From Azospirillum halopraeferens DSM 3675 (GTDB lineage Bacteria > Pseudomonadota > Alphaproteobacteria > Azospirillales > Azospirillaceae): a stretch of 64,000 nucleotides of DNA. Position numbers and translations under genes: made by a program. The notes under the pieces were generated by a model. The model saw only the letters and a list, made by a program, of their open reading frames with translations. It was not told where the DNA came from and did not search any database. The DNA lies in assembly GCF_000429625.1 (NCBI RefSeq), contig NZ_AUCF01000001.1:496001-560000 (forward strand). Direction: 5' to 3'. How positions within the stretch are numbered: the first letter of the stretch is position 1; each line of letters starts with the position of its first letter. This document shows, piece after piece, positions 40,645 to 48,957 of this stretch.

Positions 40645-41712
40645 ATGCGGCTGAAGTCCTTCCACGCCAGGACCATGTCGGAGGCGATGCGGCAGGTCCG
40701 CCAGACGCTGGGCGACGATGCGATCATTGTCGCCACGCGCGAGGAGGAAGGCGGCGGCGTGCGCGTCACCGCGGCGGTGGAGGAGGATGATCATCCCCAC
40801 GCCTCCGGCCGCACCCTCAACGCGCCCGCCAAGCCGCCGCCCGAGCCCGAAGTGGACGTGGGCGAGGCGGTGGCCGACGCCCTGCACCGCCACGGCGTGC
40901 CGGCGGCCCTGGCCGAACAACTCATCGACGCCGCCGCCGGGCTGGACACCGACGACCCGACGCTGGCGCTGGGCGCCGCGCTGGACGCCGTCTTCACCTT
41001 CCATCCCCTGGCCGAGGGCCGGCCGGGCCAGAAGCCGCTGGTCCTGGTCGGCCCGCCGGGGTCGGGCAAGACGCTGACGGTGGCCAAGCTGGCGGCCCGT
41101 GCCGTCTTCCGCAACCGGACGGTCAGCGTCATCACCACCGACACGGTGCGCGCCGGCGGCGTCGACCAGCTCGCCGCCTTCATGCGGCTGATGAAGGTCA
41201 AGCTCCACACCGTGGAGGATCCCGAGGCGCTGCACGGTGCCATCGCCATGAGCCGCGAGGCGGACCTGATCGTCGTCGACACAGCCGGGCGCAACCCGTT
41301 CGACGCCGAGGACATGACCGACCTGAAGGCGCTGATCGCCGCCGAGGACGTGGAGCCCATCCTGGTCATGCCCGCGGGCATGGACGCCGTCGAAGCGGCG
41401 GAGGTCGGGCAGATCTTCCGCCAGATCGGCGTGCGGCGTATGCTGGTTACCAGGCTAGACGCCACGCGCCGGCTGGGCAGTTTTCTGACCGCCGCCTTCC
41501 GGGCGCGGCTTGCGCTGTGCGAGTGCACCGTCGCACCCAAGGTGGCGGAGGGTCTGACGGCCCTCAACCCGGTGGCCCTCGCCCGCATGATGATGCCGGG
41601 CGAGGAGAAGAAGGCGGAACGGCCCCCACCGCCAAAGGCCAAGGCCCGCAAGGCCAAGGCACCCGCATCGGCCCACGCACTGAGTTCCCCGTCGTCGAGG
41701 ACCCTCCCATGA
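40645..41712 (+). CDS. flhF: Flagellar biosynthesis GTPase FlhF
   Basis: 355 residues. SRP-family GTPase controlling site and number of flagella. The N-terminal B domain (RLKSFHARTMSEAMRQVRQT) is typical of FlhF. The GTPase has P-loop VGPPGSGKTLTVAKLAA, VITTDTVRAGG and LIVVDTAGRNPFD. C-terminal Lys/Ala-rich tail. The ATG at 40645 follows GGAAGGAGCGCCCGCC. Ends in ATGA overlap with flhG, the usual partner that stimulates its GTPase. Confidence 0.95.
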   Translation: MRLKSFHARTMSEAMRQVRQTLGDDAIIVATREEEGGGVRVTAAVEEDDHPHASGRTLNAPAKPPPEPEVDVGEAVADALHRHGVPAALAEQLIDAAAGLDTDDPTLALGAALDAVFTFHPLAEGRPGQKPLVLVGPPGSGKTLTVAKLAARAVFRNRTVSVITTDTVRAGGVDQLAAFMRLMKVKLHTVEDPEALHGAIAMSREADLIVVDTAGRNPFDAEDMTDLKALIAAEDVEPILVMPAGMDAVEAAEVGQIFRQIGVRRMLVTRLDATRRLGSFLTAAFRARLALCECTVAPKVAEGLTALNPVALARMMMPGEEKKAERPPPPKAKARKAKAPASAHALSSPSSRTLP

Positions 41713-42506
41713 CCGAACCGGTTTTCCAGGCTTCCGCGCCCATGACCAACGTGCGGCCGCTGCGCGGCGCGAACGTCATTGCCGTGGCCAGCGGCAAGGG
41801 GGGTGTCGGCAAGACCTGGTTCTCCATCACGCTGGTCCACACGCTGGCCCGCATGGGCAAGAACGCGCTGCTGTTCGACGGCGATCTGGGTCTCGCCAAC
41901 GTAGACATCCAGTTGGGATTCGCGCCCAAGCACGATCTGGGGCAGGTGATCGACGGGTCGGTGACGCTGCAGCGCGCCGCCCAGCGCTTCCCCGACGGCG
42001 GTTTCGACATCATCGCCGGCCGCTCCGGCTCCGGCACGCTGGCCACCCTGCCCAGCCAGCGCCTGTCGTCGCTGCGCAACGACCTGCTGGACCTGGCGCG
42101 CAAGTACGACCACGTGGTCATGGACATGGGCGCCGGCGTCGACCGCACGGTGCGCACGCTGGCCGGCCCGGCCGGCATCACGCTGGTGGTCACCACCGAC
42201 GAACCGACCTCGCTGACCGACGCCTACGCCTTCATCAAGCTGACGCACAGCACCAACCCCAACGCCGACCTGCGCGTCGTCGTCAACGTGGCGCAGAGCG
42301 TGAAGGAGGGCGAGCGCACCTACAACACCATCCTGAAGGCCTGCACCAACTTCCTGAAGTTCAAGCCGCCCCTGGCCGGCATCGTGCGGCGCGACCTGAA
42401 GGTGCGCGACGCCATCCGCAACCAGGTGCCGCTGCTCACCCGCTCGCCGTCCAGCGACGCCGCGTCGGACGTCCAGGCCATCGCCCAGCGCCTGCTGCGC
42501 GAGTAG
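41709..42506 (+). CDS. flhG: MinD/ParA-type flagellar number regulator FlhG
   Basis: 265 residues. Deviant Walker A ATPase of the MinD/FlhG (FleN) type: VIAVASGKGGVGKTWFS at about residues 23-39, then LLFDGDLGLANVDIQLG and KYDHVVMDMGAG. It limits flagellar number and acts on FlhF, whose gene overlaps it by 4 bp. An N-terminal extension of 22 residues precedes the P-loop; FlhG usually carries an activating helix here. The product is cytoplasmic with membrane association of the dimer expected. Confidence 0.93.
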   Translation: MTEPVFQASAPMTNVRPLRGANVIAVASGKGGVGKTWFSITLVHTLARMGKNALLFDGDLGLANVDIQLGFAPKHDLGQVIDGSVTLQRAAQRFPDGGFDIIAGRSGSGTLATLPSQRLSSLRNDLLDLARKYDHVVMDMGAGVDRTVRTLAGPAGITLVVTTDEPTSLTDAYAFIKLTHSTNPNADLRVVVNVAQSVKEGERTYNTILKACTNFLKFKPPLAGIVRRDLKVRDAIRNQVPLLTRSPSSDAASDVQAIAQRLLRE

Positions 42507-42536
42507 GCCGGCGCCGGGGACGAGAGGGATACGGTC

Positions 42537-44441
42537 ATGTCCGGCACGGTCCCGCCGCCCGCACCCGCCCCCGGCCCCGCCGCCCCGACACCGGGGCCGG
42601 CGGCGTCAGCCGCTGCAACGGCATCGCCGCCGGCCGCGCCGCCGATTGAGGTGGCGCTGGCGCGGGTCCCCGAACGGCTTCTCGACCTGCCCCGCGCGGT
42701 GGTGCTGACCGGCACCGTCACCGGGCGAACGCCGGAGGGGCTGACGCGCGTCCAGACACGGGCCGGGGAGGTGTTGCTGCGCACGCCGGAGCCGCTCCCG
42801 GCGGACAAGCCGGTGACGCTGCAGATCGCCCCCGGGCAACCGCCCGCCCGCGCCGTCCTCCACACCGCCCCCGCGCCGGCCGGTGCGCCGCCCCCTCCCC
42901 CGCCGGCCCTGCCGCAGCAGCCGGGCGTGGTGCTGACCCTGCTGTCCACCGCCCTTGCCGCCGCCGCGCGGGGCCCGCAACCGACGCTGGCGCCCGGCGC
43001 GCTGATCCCGGCACAGGTGCTGGCCGCAGCACCGGCACCCGCGGCACCGACACCAGCCGGAATGGCACCAGCCGGAATGGCACCAGCCGGTGCAGCGCCG
43101 GCCGGAGCGGCGCCGGCCATGCCGGCCGCGCCGGGCAGCCCGCCGGTTGCGACCGCGCCGACGCCTGTGCCGACGCCGGCACCGGCATCGCCGGCCGCAC
43201 CGGCCCCGCAAGCGGGCCTTCCCGCCGCACCGCCGCCGACGGGAGCCGCACCGCAGGCCCCGACCGGCCCGGCTGCCGCGCCGGCGCTTCCGCTTCCTTC
43301 CGGCGCTCCCGCCGCCCCGCCGGCACAGGTGCAGAGTCCGGCGCCTGCCACCCCCGGACCACCGGCCGCGGCACCACCGACCGCAGCGTCGCCCGCGCCA
43401 TCCCCACCCCCCGCAACACCGCCGTCCCCGACTCCCCCGCCGCCGGCCGCGCCGGGACCGGCGCCCGCAGCGGCCCCGCCGGTACTGGTCCAGGGCGCCA
43501 CGGTGGCGCTGCGCATTCTCTCGGTGACGCCGCCCGGCGTTCCGGCGGTCCCGGCACCGCCGCTGCCGGCCGACGCGGCACCGCCGCCGGGCACTCCGGT
43601 GCTGGAAGGAACGGTCGCGGGCTCGACGCCGCGCGGGCAGCCGATCCTGGCGACCGAGCGCGGCATGCTCGCCCTTAACACCGGGGCCGTGCTGCCGCCG
43701 GGCACCCGCATCGGCGCGGCGGTGGGCGACCCCGCCGCCATGCTGGCGCCGCTGCCGGCGGACGCGGCCGCGGTGCCGGGGCGCGACTGGGGCACCCTGC
43801 GGGAGGTCATGGCGGTCCTCGCCGGCATCGACCGCGCCCTGGCGCAGACCATGCTGGCCACGATCATGCCCCAGCCGAACCGCAAGCTGGGCGCCGCGCT
43901 CAGCTTCTTCCTGGCGGCGGTCCGCGGCGGCAGCGCCCGCGCCTGGCTGGGGGACGAGGCCGCGTCGGCGCTGGAGCGGGCCGGGCGCGGCGACCTGCTG
44001 TCCCGCCTGGACCAGGAATTCCGCGGCCTGCGCCGCCAGGCGGCCGACCCGCCGGCCGGCGACTGGCGCCCCTACACGGTGCCGATGTTCGACGGCCATG
44101 CGGTCACGCCGCTGCGCCTGCACGTCCGCCCGCTGCACGATGAGGACGACGACGAATCCGGCGCGGCGGAGCACCGCGACCGCGGCAGCCGGTTCCTGAT
44201 CGACGTGGACTTCAGCCGGCTCGGCCCCATGCAGCTCGACGGCATGGTGCGGGAACGGCGCTTCGACCTGATCCTGCGCAGCGGCGCACCGCTGCCGGAG
44301 GAACTGCGCGGCGACCTGCTCCGGGTCTTCGCGGACTGTCTCGACGCCGTGGGCTACGCCGGCGGCCTGTCGTTCCAGACCGGGGCCGCCGCCCGCGTCA
44401 CGCCGGCCCGCAGCGGCCGCGGCACGGAGGTCACGGCGTGA
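42537..44441 (+). CDS. fliK: Flagellar hook-length control protein FliK-like
   Basis: 634 residues. A low-complexity Ala/Pro-rich middle (about 160-330) joins a weakly conserved N-terminal part to a C-terminal domain with LRLHVRPLHDE and FLIDVDFSRLGPMQLDGMV, which matches the FliK hook-length domain pattern (a strand-rich export-substrate switch). FliK is secreted and sets hook length before filament export. Evidence is the domain and position after flhG. Symbol is provisional: the C-terminal match is by motif only, and the middle would not align. Contains a 15-bp repeat at 43051-43090. Confidence 0.65.
   Translation: MSGTVPPPAPAPGPAAPTPGPAASAAATASPPAAPPIEVALARVPERLLDLPRAVVLTGTVTGRTPEGLTRVQTRAGEVLLRTPEPLPADKPVTLQIAPGQPPARAVLHTAPAPAGAPPPPPPALPQQPGVVLTLLSTALAAAARGPQPTLAPGALIPAQVLAAAPAPAAPTPAGMAPAGMAPAGAAPAGAAPAMPAAPGSPPVATAPTPVPTPAPASPAAPAPQAGLPAAPPPTGAAPQAPTGPAAAPALPLPSGAPAAPPAQVQSPAPATPGPPAAAPPTAASPAPSPPPATPPSPTPPPPAAPGPAPAAAPPVLVQGATVALRILSVTPPGVPAVPAPPLPADAAPPPGTPVLEGTVAGSTPRGQPILATERGMLALNTGAVLPPGTRIGAAVGDPAAMLAPLPADAAAVPGRDWGTLREVMAVLAGIDRALAQTMLATIMPQPNRKLGAALSFFLAAVRGGSARAWLGDEAASALERAGRGDLLSRLDQEFRGLRRQAADPPAGDWRPYTVPMFDGHAVTPLRLHVRPLHDEDDDESGAAEHRDRGSRFLIDVDFSRLGPMQLDGMVRERRFDLILRSGAPLPEELRGDLLRVFADCLDAVGYAGGLSFQTGAAARVTPARSGRGTEVTA
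43051..43090 (+). repeat. 15-bp tandem repeat in the fliK-like gene
   Basis: CACCAGCCGGAATGG occurs at 43051-43065 and 43066-43080, with a third partial copy at 43081-43090. It encodes repeated PAGMA steps in the Pro/Ala-rich linker. Such repeats readily change copy number by slippage, changing linker length. Confidence 0.7.
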
Positions 44442-44803
44442 TCCCCGCCGCCGACCGCCGGACGCGCCTGACCACCGCCGCCAATCCGGACAGCCGCCAC
44501 GATTATCTCGTCCGGCTGGCCGGCACTCCGACTCCGGGAACTCGGCTGGCGGTGCTGTACGTCCCCGATCGCTGGATCGTCACGGCGGAAGGCTTCGCTG
44601 CCTATCTGAAGGCCCTGGCCGATCCCGGCCCGCCGGAGGCGCTGGCCCTGGCGGTGCTCGACGATCTCAACAACGAGGTGGTGCCGCGCTGGGCGGAGGT
44701 GCGCGTGGAACGCGACGCGCCGGTCGGGCACCGGGTAAACGTCGAGGATCGCCAGCCCGGCTGGGACAATCCGGGACTGATCGCGCGGCTGGAGCGGTGG
44801 TAG
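44438..44803 (+). CDS. Conserved small protein of unknown function coupled to fliK
   Basis: 121 residues, no signal peptide or membrane helix. GTG start overlaps the fliK-like TGA as GTGA. Recognisable stretches: LAVLYVPDRWIVTAEGFAAY, LAVLDDLNNEVVPRWAEVR and NVEDRQPGWDNPGLI. I do not recognise the family. Codon use matches neighbouring genes. Context implies a flagellum-associated role, but the fliK stop-start overlap is the only link. Confidence 0.75.
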   Translation: MIPAADRRTRLTTAANPDSRHDYLVRLAGTPTPGTRLAVLYVPDRWIVTAEGFAAYLKALADPGPPEALALAVLDDLNNEVVPRWAEVRVERDAPVGHRVNVEDRQPGWDNPGLIARLERW

Positions 44804-44868
44804 CGGGCGGCGGTGAATTCGGTTAGGGTGCCGGCCACTCCCCCCAAGGCGGTACGGCCTCCGATTCC

Positions 44869-45909
44869 ATGAAGATCGTCAACGTCGGCAATTTCGACTA
44901 CAAGGGCGGCCTGAAGATCTTCTTCCACACCGCCCGGAAGCTCAGCCACGGGCTGGCGCGCCTGGGACACGCGGTGTTCGACGTCTCCGACCGCGATCTC
45001 GCCCGCCAGGAGGCCCTGTTCGGCGCCCGCAAACTGGGGGTCGGCGGCGCCAACCGGCTGTTGCTGGACATCTGCCGCAATGTCGAGCCCGACCTGGTCC
45101 TGCTCGGCCATGCCGACGTGATCCGGCCCGGGACGCTGGCCGAGGTGCGGCGGATGCGACCGTCCGTGCGCATCGCCCAGTGGAATTACGACGCGCTCTA
45201 CCTGCCCGACAACATCCGCCGCATCGCCGCCAAGCTCGACGTGGTCGACGCCACCCTGGTGACCACCGCCGGCGCGCCGATGGCGGCGCTCAGCCGTCCC
45301 GGCCGCATCGTCGCCTACATGCCGAACCCGGTCGACGCCGCCATGGAGACCGGCCGCAGCTTCGCCGCGGAGCACGAGCACGACCTGTTCTTCGGCATGC
45401 GCAACCCCCGCAACGTCCGCCGCTGGGACGGCGAACGCATCACCGGGGACGAACTGGCGCGGCGCCTGCGCGACGCCCTGCCCGGCCTGCGCCTGTACCT
45501 GCCCGGCCTGGAAGGCGCGCCGCCGGTCTACGGCATGGACTACGTGCGGGCCATCGAACGCAGCCTGATGGGACTCAGCCTCAGCCAGGAGAGCGATCAG
45601 CCGCTCTACGCCTCCGACCGCATGGCGCACCTCACCGCCAACGGCACGCTGACCTTCGTCGACCGGGCCACCGGCTTCGACACCCTGTATCGCGACGACG
45701 AGCTGGCCTTCTATGCCTCGGTGCCGGAATTGATCGAGAAGCTGCGGCACTACCACCGCCACCCCATGGAGGCCCGCGCCGTCGCCGAACGGGGGTGGGC
45801 GCGCACCCACGCCATGTTCGATTCGCGCCGGGTCGCCCGGTACCTTCTGGAGCAGGTCTTCCGCGAGCCGCTGTCGGAAGGCTACGAATGGCCGACGGAG
45901 ACGGTATGA
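44869..45909 (+). CDS. Glycosyltransferase, CgeB/GT4-like
   Basis: 346 residues. Rossmann-type GT-B fold: MKIVNVGNFDYKGGLKIFFH at the N-terminus, DLVLLGHADVI and IAQWNYDALYLP inside, and a C-terminal nucleotide-sugar domain (LSLSQESDQPLYASDRMAHL, then GTLTFVDRATGFDTLY). The pattern resembles CgeB/glycosyltransferase-family-1 members that modify surface structures. It overlaps the O-antigen ligase-like gene by ATGA. Flagellar or envelope glycan decoration is suggested by location but not shown. Confidence 0.82.
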   Translation: MKIVNVGNFDYKGGLKIFFHTARKLSHGLARLGHAVFDVSDRDLARQEALFGARKLGVGGANRLLLDICRNVEPDLVLLGHADVIRPGTLAEVRRMRPSVRIAQWNYDALYLPDNIRRIAAKLDVVDATLVTTAGAPMAALSRPGRIVAYMPNPVDAAMETGRSFAAEHEHDLFFGMRNPRNVRRWDGERITGDELARRLRDALPGLRLYLPGLEGAPPVYGMDYVRAIERSLMGLSLSQESDQPLYASDRMAHLTANGTLTFVDRATGFDTLYRDDELAFYASVPELIEKLRHYHRHPMEARAVAERGWARTHAMFDSRRVARYLLEQVFREPLSEGYEWPTETV

Positions 45910-47096
45910 ACACCGCCCTTGCCGGCCAGCCGGCCGGCCCGGCGGAACCGCTGCCACCCCGGCGTCGCCTCGCGGCGGCGGTCGCCTTCGCCCTGCTGTT
46001 CGTCCCGCTGTTCTTTCTGCCCGAAGCCACGGCGCGGCTCCTGGGGTATGGCGGGCTGATCGTGGCGCTGGCCGCCGTGCGGGACGGCCGGACGCTGGCC
46101 GGGGTGCTGCGCACGCCGCCGCTGCTGGCGGTGGCGGCCTATCTCGGCTTCGTGCTGGTGTCGGTCTCCTGGAGCGGCCGGCCGCCGGCGCAGCTCGTGG
46201 AGTTCGCCGGGCGCTATCTCAACATCCTGGCCTTCGTCGCCACCACCGGCCTGCTGCTGCTCACGGTGCCGGAGGCGCGGCGGCTGGCGGAGCGGGCGTT
46301 CGTCGCAGCCGGGGCGGTGGCGGCGCTGGCCGCCATCGTCGCGGCTTTCACCGCACCCGGCGGCTATGAACGCCTGACCGGATTCGGGGCGAGCGAGAAC
46401 GCGGTGGTCGTCGCGATCCTCTACGGCGCCGCGCTGATCGTGCTGGCGTTCCGCCTGTGGCCGGCCACCACGGGTGCCGCCGGGCGAACGCTGCTGGCGG
46501 CGGCCGGGGTGGTTCTGGTGCTGGCGCTGGTGCTGTCCAAGAGCCGCGGCCCCATGATGGCGGCGGCGGTGACGCTGGGCCTCGGCCTGCTGATGCAGGG
46601 GCGCGAGGGGCGCCGGGCCGCGGTGGCGCTGATTGTGGTCGGCACCGTGGGCGTGCTGTCCACCATCGGCATCGACGGCATCCTGGAGCGCGGCTTCTCC
46701 CTGCGGCTGGAGATCTGGCGCCAAGCGCTGGAGCAGGTTCGCGACGCCCCCTGGTTCGGCACCGGCTCGGCCGCACCCATGTCTTTCGACACGACCGTCG
46801 GGTTCGAGGTTCTGTTCGCCCACAGCATCGTGCTGTCCGCCCTGCTGAACACCGGCGTGGTGGGGCTGGCGCTGCTGCTGGGCATGCTGGCGGTGCTGGC
46901 CGGACACGCGGCGCGGGCGGCCCGGGATGGCGACCCGCTGCCGGCGGCCCTCCTGGCCTTCACGCTGCTCTACGGGCTGGTCGACCGGCAGCTCGACCTG
47001 CGCAACCTGAATCCGGAGTACATGACCATCTGGTACGCCGCCGGCCTGCTGGCCGGGCGGGCGCACCGCGCGGCGGTCAATGCGCCTTCAGGGTAA
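45906..47096 (+). CDS. O-antigen ligase/polymerase-like membrane protein
   Basis: 396 residues with about ten to twelve hydrophobic helices. Wzy/WaaL-like features include FGASENAVVVAILYGAALIV, LSKSRGPMMAAAV (conserved SRG), GFSLRLEIWRQALEQVRDA (R of the periplasmic loop), and FGTGSAAPMS. Such enzymes transfer or polymerise lipid-linked sugar chains in the inner membrane. The preceding glycosyltransferase is translationally coupled. The last 20 bp overlap the 3' end of the convergent small membrane protein gene. Confidence 0.87.
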   Translation: MNTALAGQPAGPAEPLPPRRRLAAAVAFALLFVPLFFLPEATARLLGYGGLIVALAAVRDGRTLAGVLRTPPLLAVAAYLGFVLVSVSWSGRPPAQLVEFAGRYLNILAFVATTGLLLLTVPEARRLAERAFVAAGAVAALAAIVAAFTAPGGYERLTGFGASENAVVVAILYGAALIVLAFRLWPATTGAAGRTLLAAAGVVLVLALVLSKSRGPMMAAAVTLGLGLLMQGREGRRAAVALIVVGTVGVLSTIGIDGILERGFSLRLEIWRQALEQVRDAPWFGTGSAAPMSFDTTVGFEVLFAHSIVLSALLNTGVVGLALLLGMLAVLAGHAARAARDGDPLPAALLAFTLLYGLVDRQLDLRNLNPEYMTIWYAAGLLAGRAHRAAVNAPSG

Positions 47097-47670
47097 AATA
47101 GCGGTAGAGGAAGAACCAGAGCACCAGCACCCAGAAGTTCATCACGTGCAGCGTCCAGGTGGCGGCGCACACGACGTAGACGGCCATGGCCACGCCCCAG
47201 CACCAGATGACGGCGCTTTCCAGCCAGGCGCGCGGTGCGCCGTAGCCGAAGTAGCGCACGCAGCCCACCACCACCAGGACGGCCAGCCCCGCGGCAACCA
47301 GGGCCAGCACCGTCACCGGATCGCCGGTGTCCAGCCCCTGCACCCGCAGCCACAGCGTCTCCGGCGGGTAGCGGGCGGGATCGAGCCAGATGGCGAACAG
47401 TTCGGGAAAGGTGACGGCCCAGGGGCCGCGCGGGTGGAACACGGAATCGATGGCGTAATAGGCCGCGTCGTGGTTGACCACCAGCAGCAGCAGGCCGGTG
47501 ATGGCGCCGGACAGGAAGCTGAACCGCATCATGCCGGGCACGGCAAAATACTCGATGGTGTCGATGGCGTGCAGCACGCGCCGCCCCATGCCCCAGACGA
47601 ACAGGGGCAGCAGCACCAGCGCCGCCAGTTCCGCGGCGCGCCACAGGAGGATCGTCAGCCCGTCGATCAT
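47077..47670 (-). CDS. Membrane protein of unknown function in the fliI-fliJ operon
   Basis: 197 residues with about five hydrophobic segments (LLWRAAELAALVLLPLFVWG, SGAITGLLLLVVNHDAAYYA, LALVAAGLAVLVVVGCV, AVIWCWGVAMAVYVV, NFWVLVLWFFLYRYF). I do not recognise the family. It is the last gene of fliI-fliJ-X-DUF6524-Y, all on the minus strand with gaps of 21 bp or less. It ends by overlapping the O-antigen ligase tail. No enzymatic motif visible. Confidence 0.75.
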   Translation of the reverse strand: MIDGLTILLWRAAELAALVLLPLFVWGMGRRVLHAIDTIEYFAVPGMMRFSFLSGAITGLLLLVVNHDAAYYAIDSVFHPRGPWAVTFPELFAIWLDPARYPPETLWLRVQGLDTGDPVTVLALVAAGLAVLVVVGCVRYFGYGAPRAWLESAVIWCWGVAMAVYVVCAATWTLHVMNFWVLVLWFFLYRYFTLKAH

Positions 47671-47691
47671 GCGCCCCCGCTCCGCTCCGGC

Positions 47692-48123
47692 TCAGGCATG
47701 GCGCCCTCCCTCCTCGACCGGGGTGACCTGGCCGGAGATGTGCTGGCGGAACAGCGCCAGGCTCATCCCGCCGGTGACGGCGGTGGTGAACGCCACCTGG
47801 ACCCACAGAATGGTCAGGGACCCCGACGGCAGGCGGATGCCCAGGCTGTAGGCGGCCCAACTGAACCCGGAGAAGAAGACCACGGCGGAAAACACGCCGA
47901 TCGGCGTCAGCGTGCGCAGGGCGAGCGCGATGACGAAGATGTGGACGATCAGCAGCGCCACCCCGACGAACACCTTCACGGGGAAAAGGCCGGGGTCCGG
48001 CTCCAGCAACCAATCGATGTAGTGGTAGCCGGTCGGGTTGTAGGTCGCCACCTGCAGGGCGAAGACGAACAGCCAGCGAACGGCGAAGTCCGACCATTTG
48101 AACCGCGCTACGGGGCCGGCCAT
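47692..48123 (-). CDS. Small membrane protein, DUF6524-like (copy 2)
   Basis: 143 residues; paralogue of the gene at 732-1148. The common signature is FKWSDFAVRWLF and ATYNPTGYHYIDWLL near the start, followed by three further helices and GMSLALFRQHISGQVTPVEEG, matching GLSLAILRQNVAGH in copy 1. Thirteen bp after the PH-like gene and 21 bp before the last membrane protein, so in the fliI operon. Function unknown; co-transcription with flagellar genes suggests some link to the envelope at the motor or cell pole. Confidence 0.8.
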   Translation of the reverse strand: MAGPVARFKWSDFAVRWLFVFALQVATYNPTGYHYIDWLLEPDPGLFPVKVFVGVALLIVHIFVIALALRTLTPIGVFSAVVFFSGFSWAAYSLGIRLPSGSLTILWVQVAFTTAVTGGMSLALFRQHISGQVTPVEEGGRHA

Positions 48124-48136
48124 GACGCTTCCTCGA

Positions 48137-48517
48137 CTAAGCTCCGGCGGACGGAACCACGCGACGGTGCTCCGCGTCCAGCAACCTCTTTAGGCGATGA
48201 AAGCCGCGGTTGTCGATATAGCCCATCAGCAGGGCGTTCGGCGTCATCGCGTCCTGCCAGTAATGGGGCCAGCGCTCGGCCGCGCCATCATAGGAGAAGC
48301 GGACATAGCCCGGCCAGAACCACGGCTCCACCAGCGTGACGGCGGTGATCTTGTCGCGGGCGATCACCGTCTCGGTGTCCCCGTCGTAGATCCGGAACAG
48401 CTCCAGGAAGAACTGCAGCATGCCGCCCCGGTGGATCTCCACCCGGTCCTCATAGACGTCGATGTGGCCACCCAGCCCCTTGACCCGATAGAGGCGCCCT
48501 TCGCCGTGCCCGCTCAT
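48137..48517 (-). CDS. PH-like small protein coupled to fliJ
   Basis: 126 residues without signal peptide. GHIDVYEDRVEIHRGG is the beta-hairpin pattern of bacterial PH-like (bPH/DUF4429-type) domains, and ARDKITAVTLVEPWFWPGY continues it. The start overlaps the fliJ stop as ATGA. Assignment to a PH-like fold is by strand pattern and moderate. It sits third in the fliI-fliJ operon, so a role near the export ATPase or membrane is possible. Confidence 0.7.
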   Translation of the reverse strand: MSGHGEGRLYRVKGLGGHIDVYEDRVEIHRGGMLQFFLELFRIYDGDTETVIARDKITAVTLVEPWFWPGYVRFSYDGAAERWPHYWQDAMTPNALLMGYIDNRGFHRLKRLLDAEHRRVVPSAGA

Positions 48518-48957
48518 AGCCCGGTTCCGCTCTCCTGGTCGCGCTGCTGGCGGCGGCGGTAGCCGACCAGCGCCGTTTCATCCAGCAGGGCCGCCTCGCG
48601 CCGCTTCAGCTTCTCGGTCTCGCGCCGCTGGCGCTCCTCCTCCGCGAGTTCATAGCGCTTCAGCTCCTGGAACGCCTCGGCCATGACCTCGGTCGCCGCG
48701 GCGATCTGGCGTTCCACCTCGCGGATGGACTGGGCGAGGCGCTGCTGGCGCTCGCGGGCGGCGCGGGCGAAGCTGGCGTAGCCGAAGGCGACCTCGCCGT
48801 GCTCCAGCGCCGTGCGCTGCTCGTGCAGGATTTCCTGCTCCAGCTTCTCCGCCTCGCCGCGCAGGCGGTCGCCCAGGCTTTGCAGGTCGGCGAGCGCGCG
48901 GCGCTTTTCGTCGAGCTGCCACTTGTGCAGGCGGATGACGGTCTTCAGCGAGTTCAC
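48514..48957 (-). CDS. fliJ: Flagellar export protein FliJ
   Basis: 147 residues, almost entirely coiled coil (heptads from [19 protein letters not shown] to about residue 125), the FliJ pattern: the gamma-like stalk of the FliI hexamer that helps engage substrates with FlhA. It overlaps fliI by ATGA. The end is [19 protein letters not shown] then a short basic tail. Confidence 0.88.
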   Translation of the reverse strand: MNSLKTVIRLHKWQLDEKRRALADLQSLGDRLRGEAEKLEQEILHEQRTALEHGEVAFGYASFARAARERQQRLAQSIREVERQIAAATEVMAEAFQELKRYELAEEERQRRETEKLKRREAALLDETALVGYRRRQQRDQESGTGL

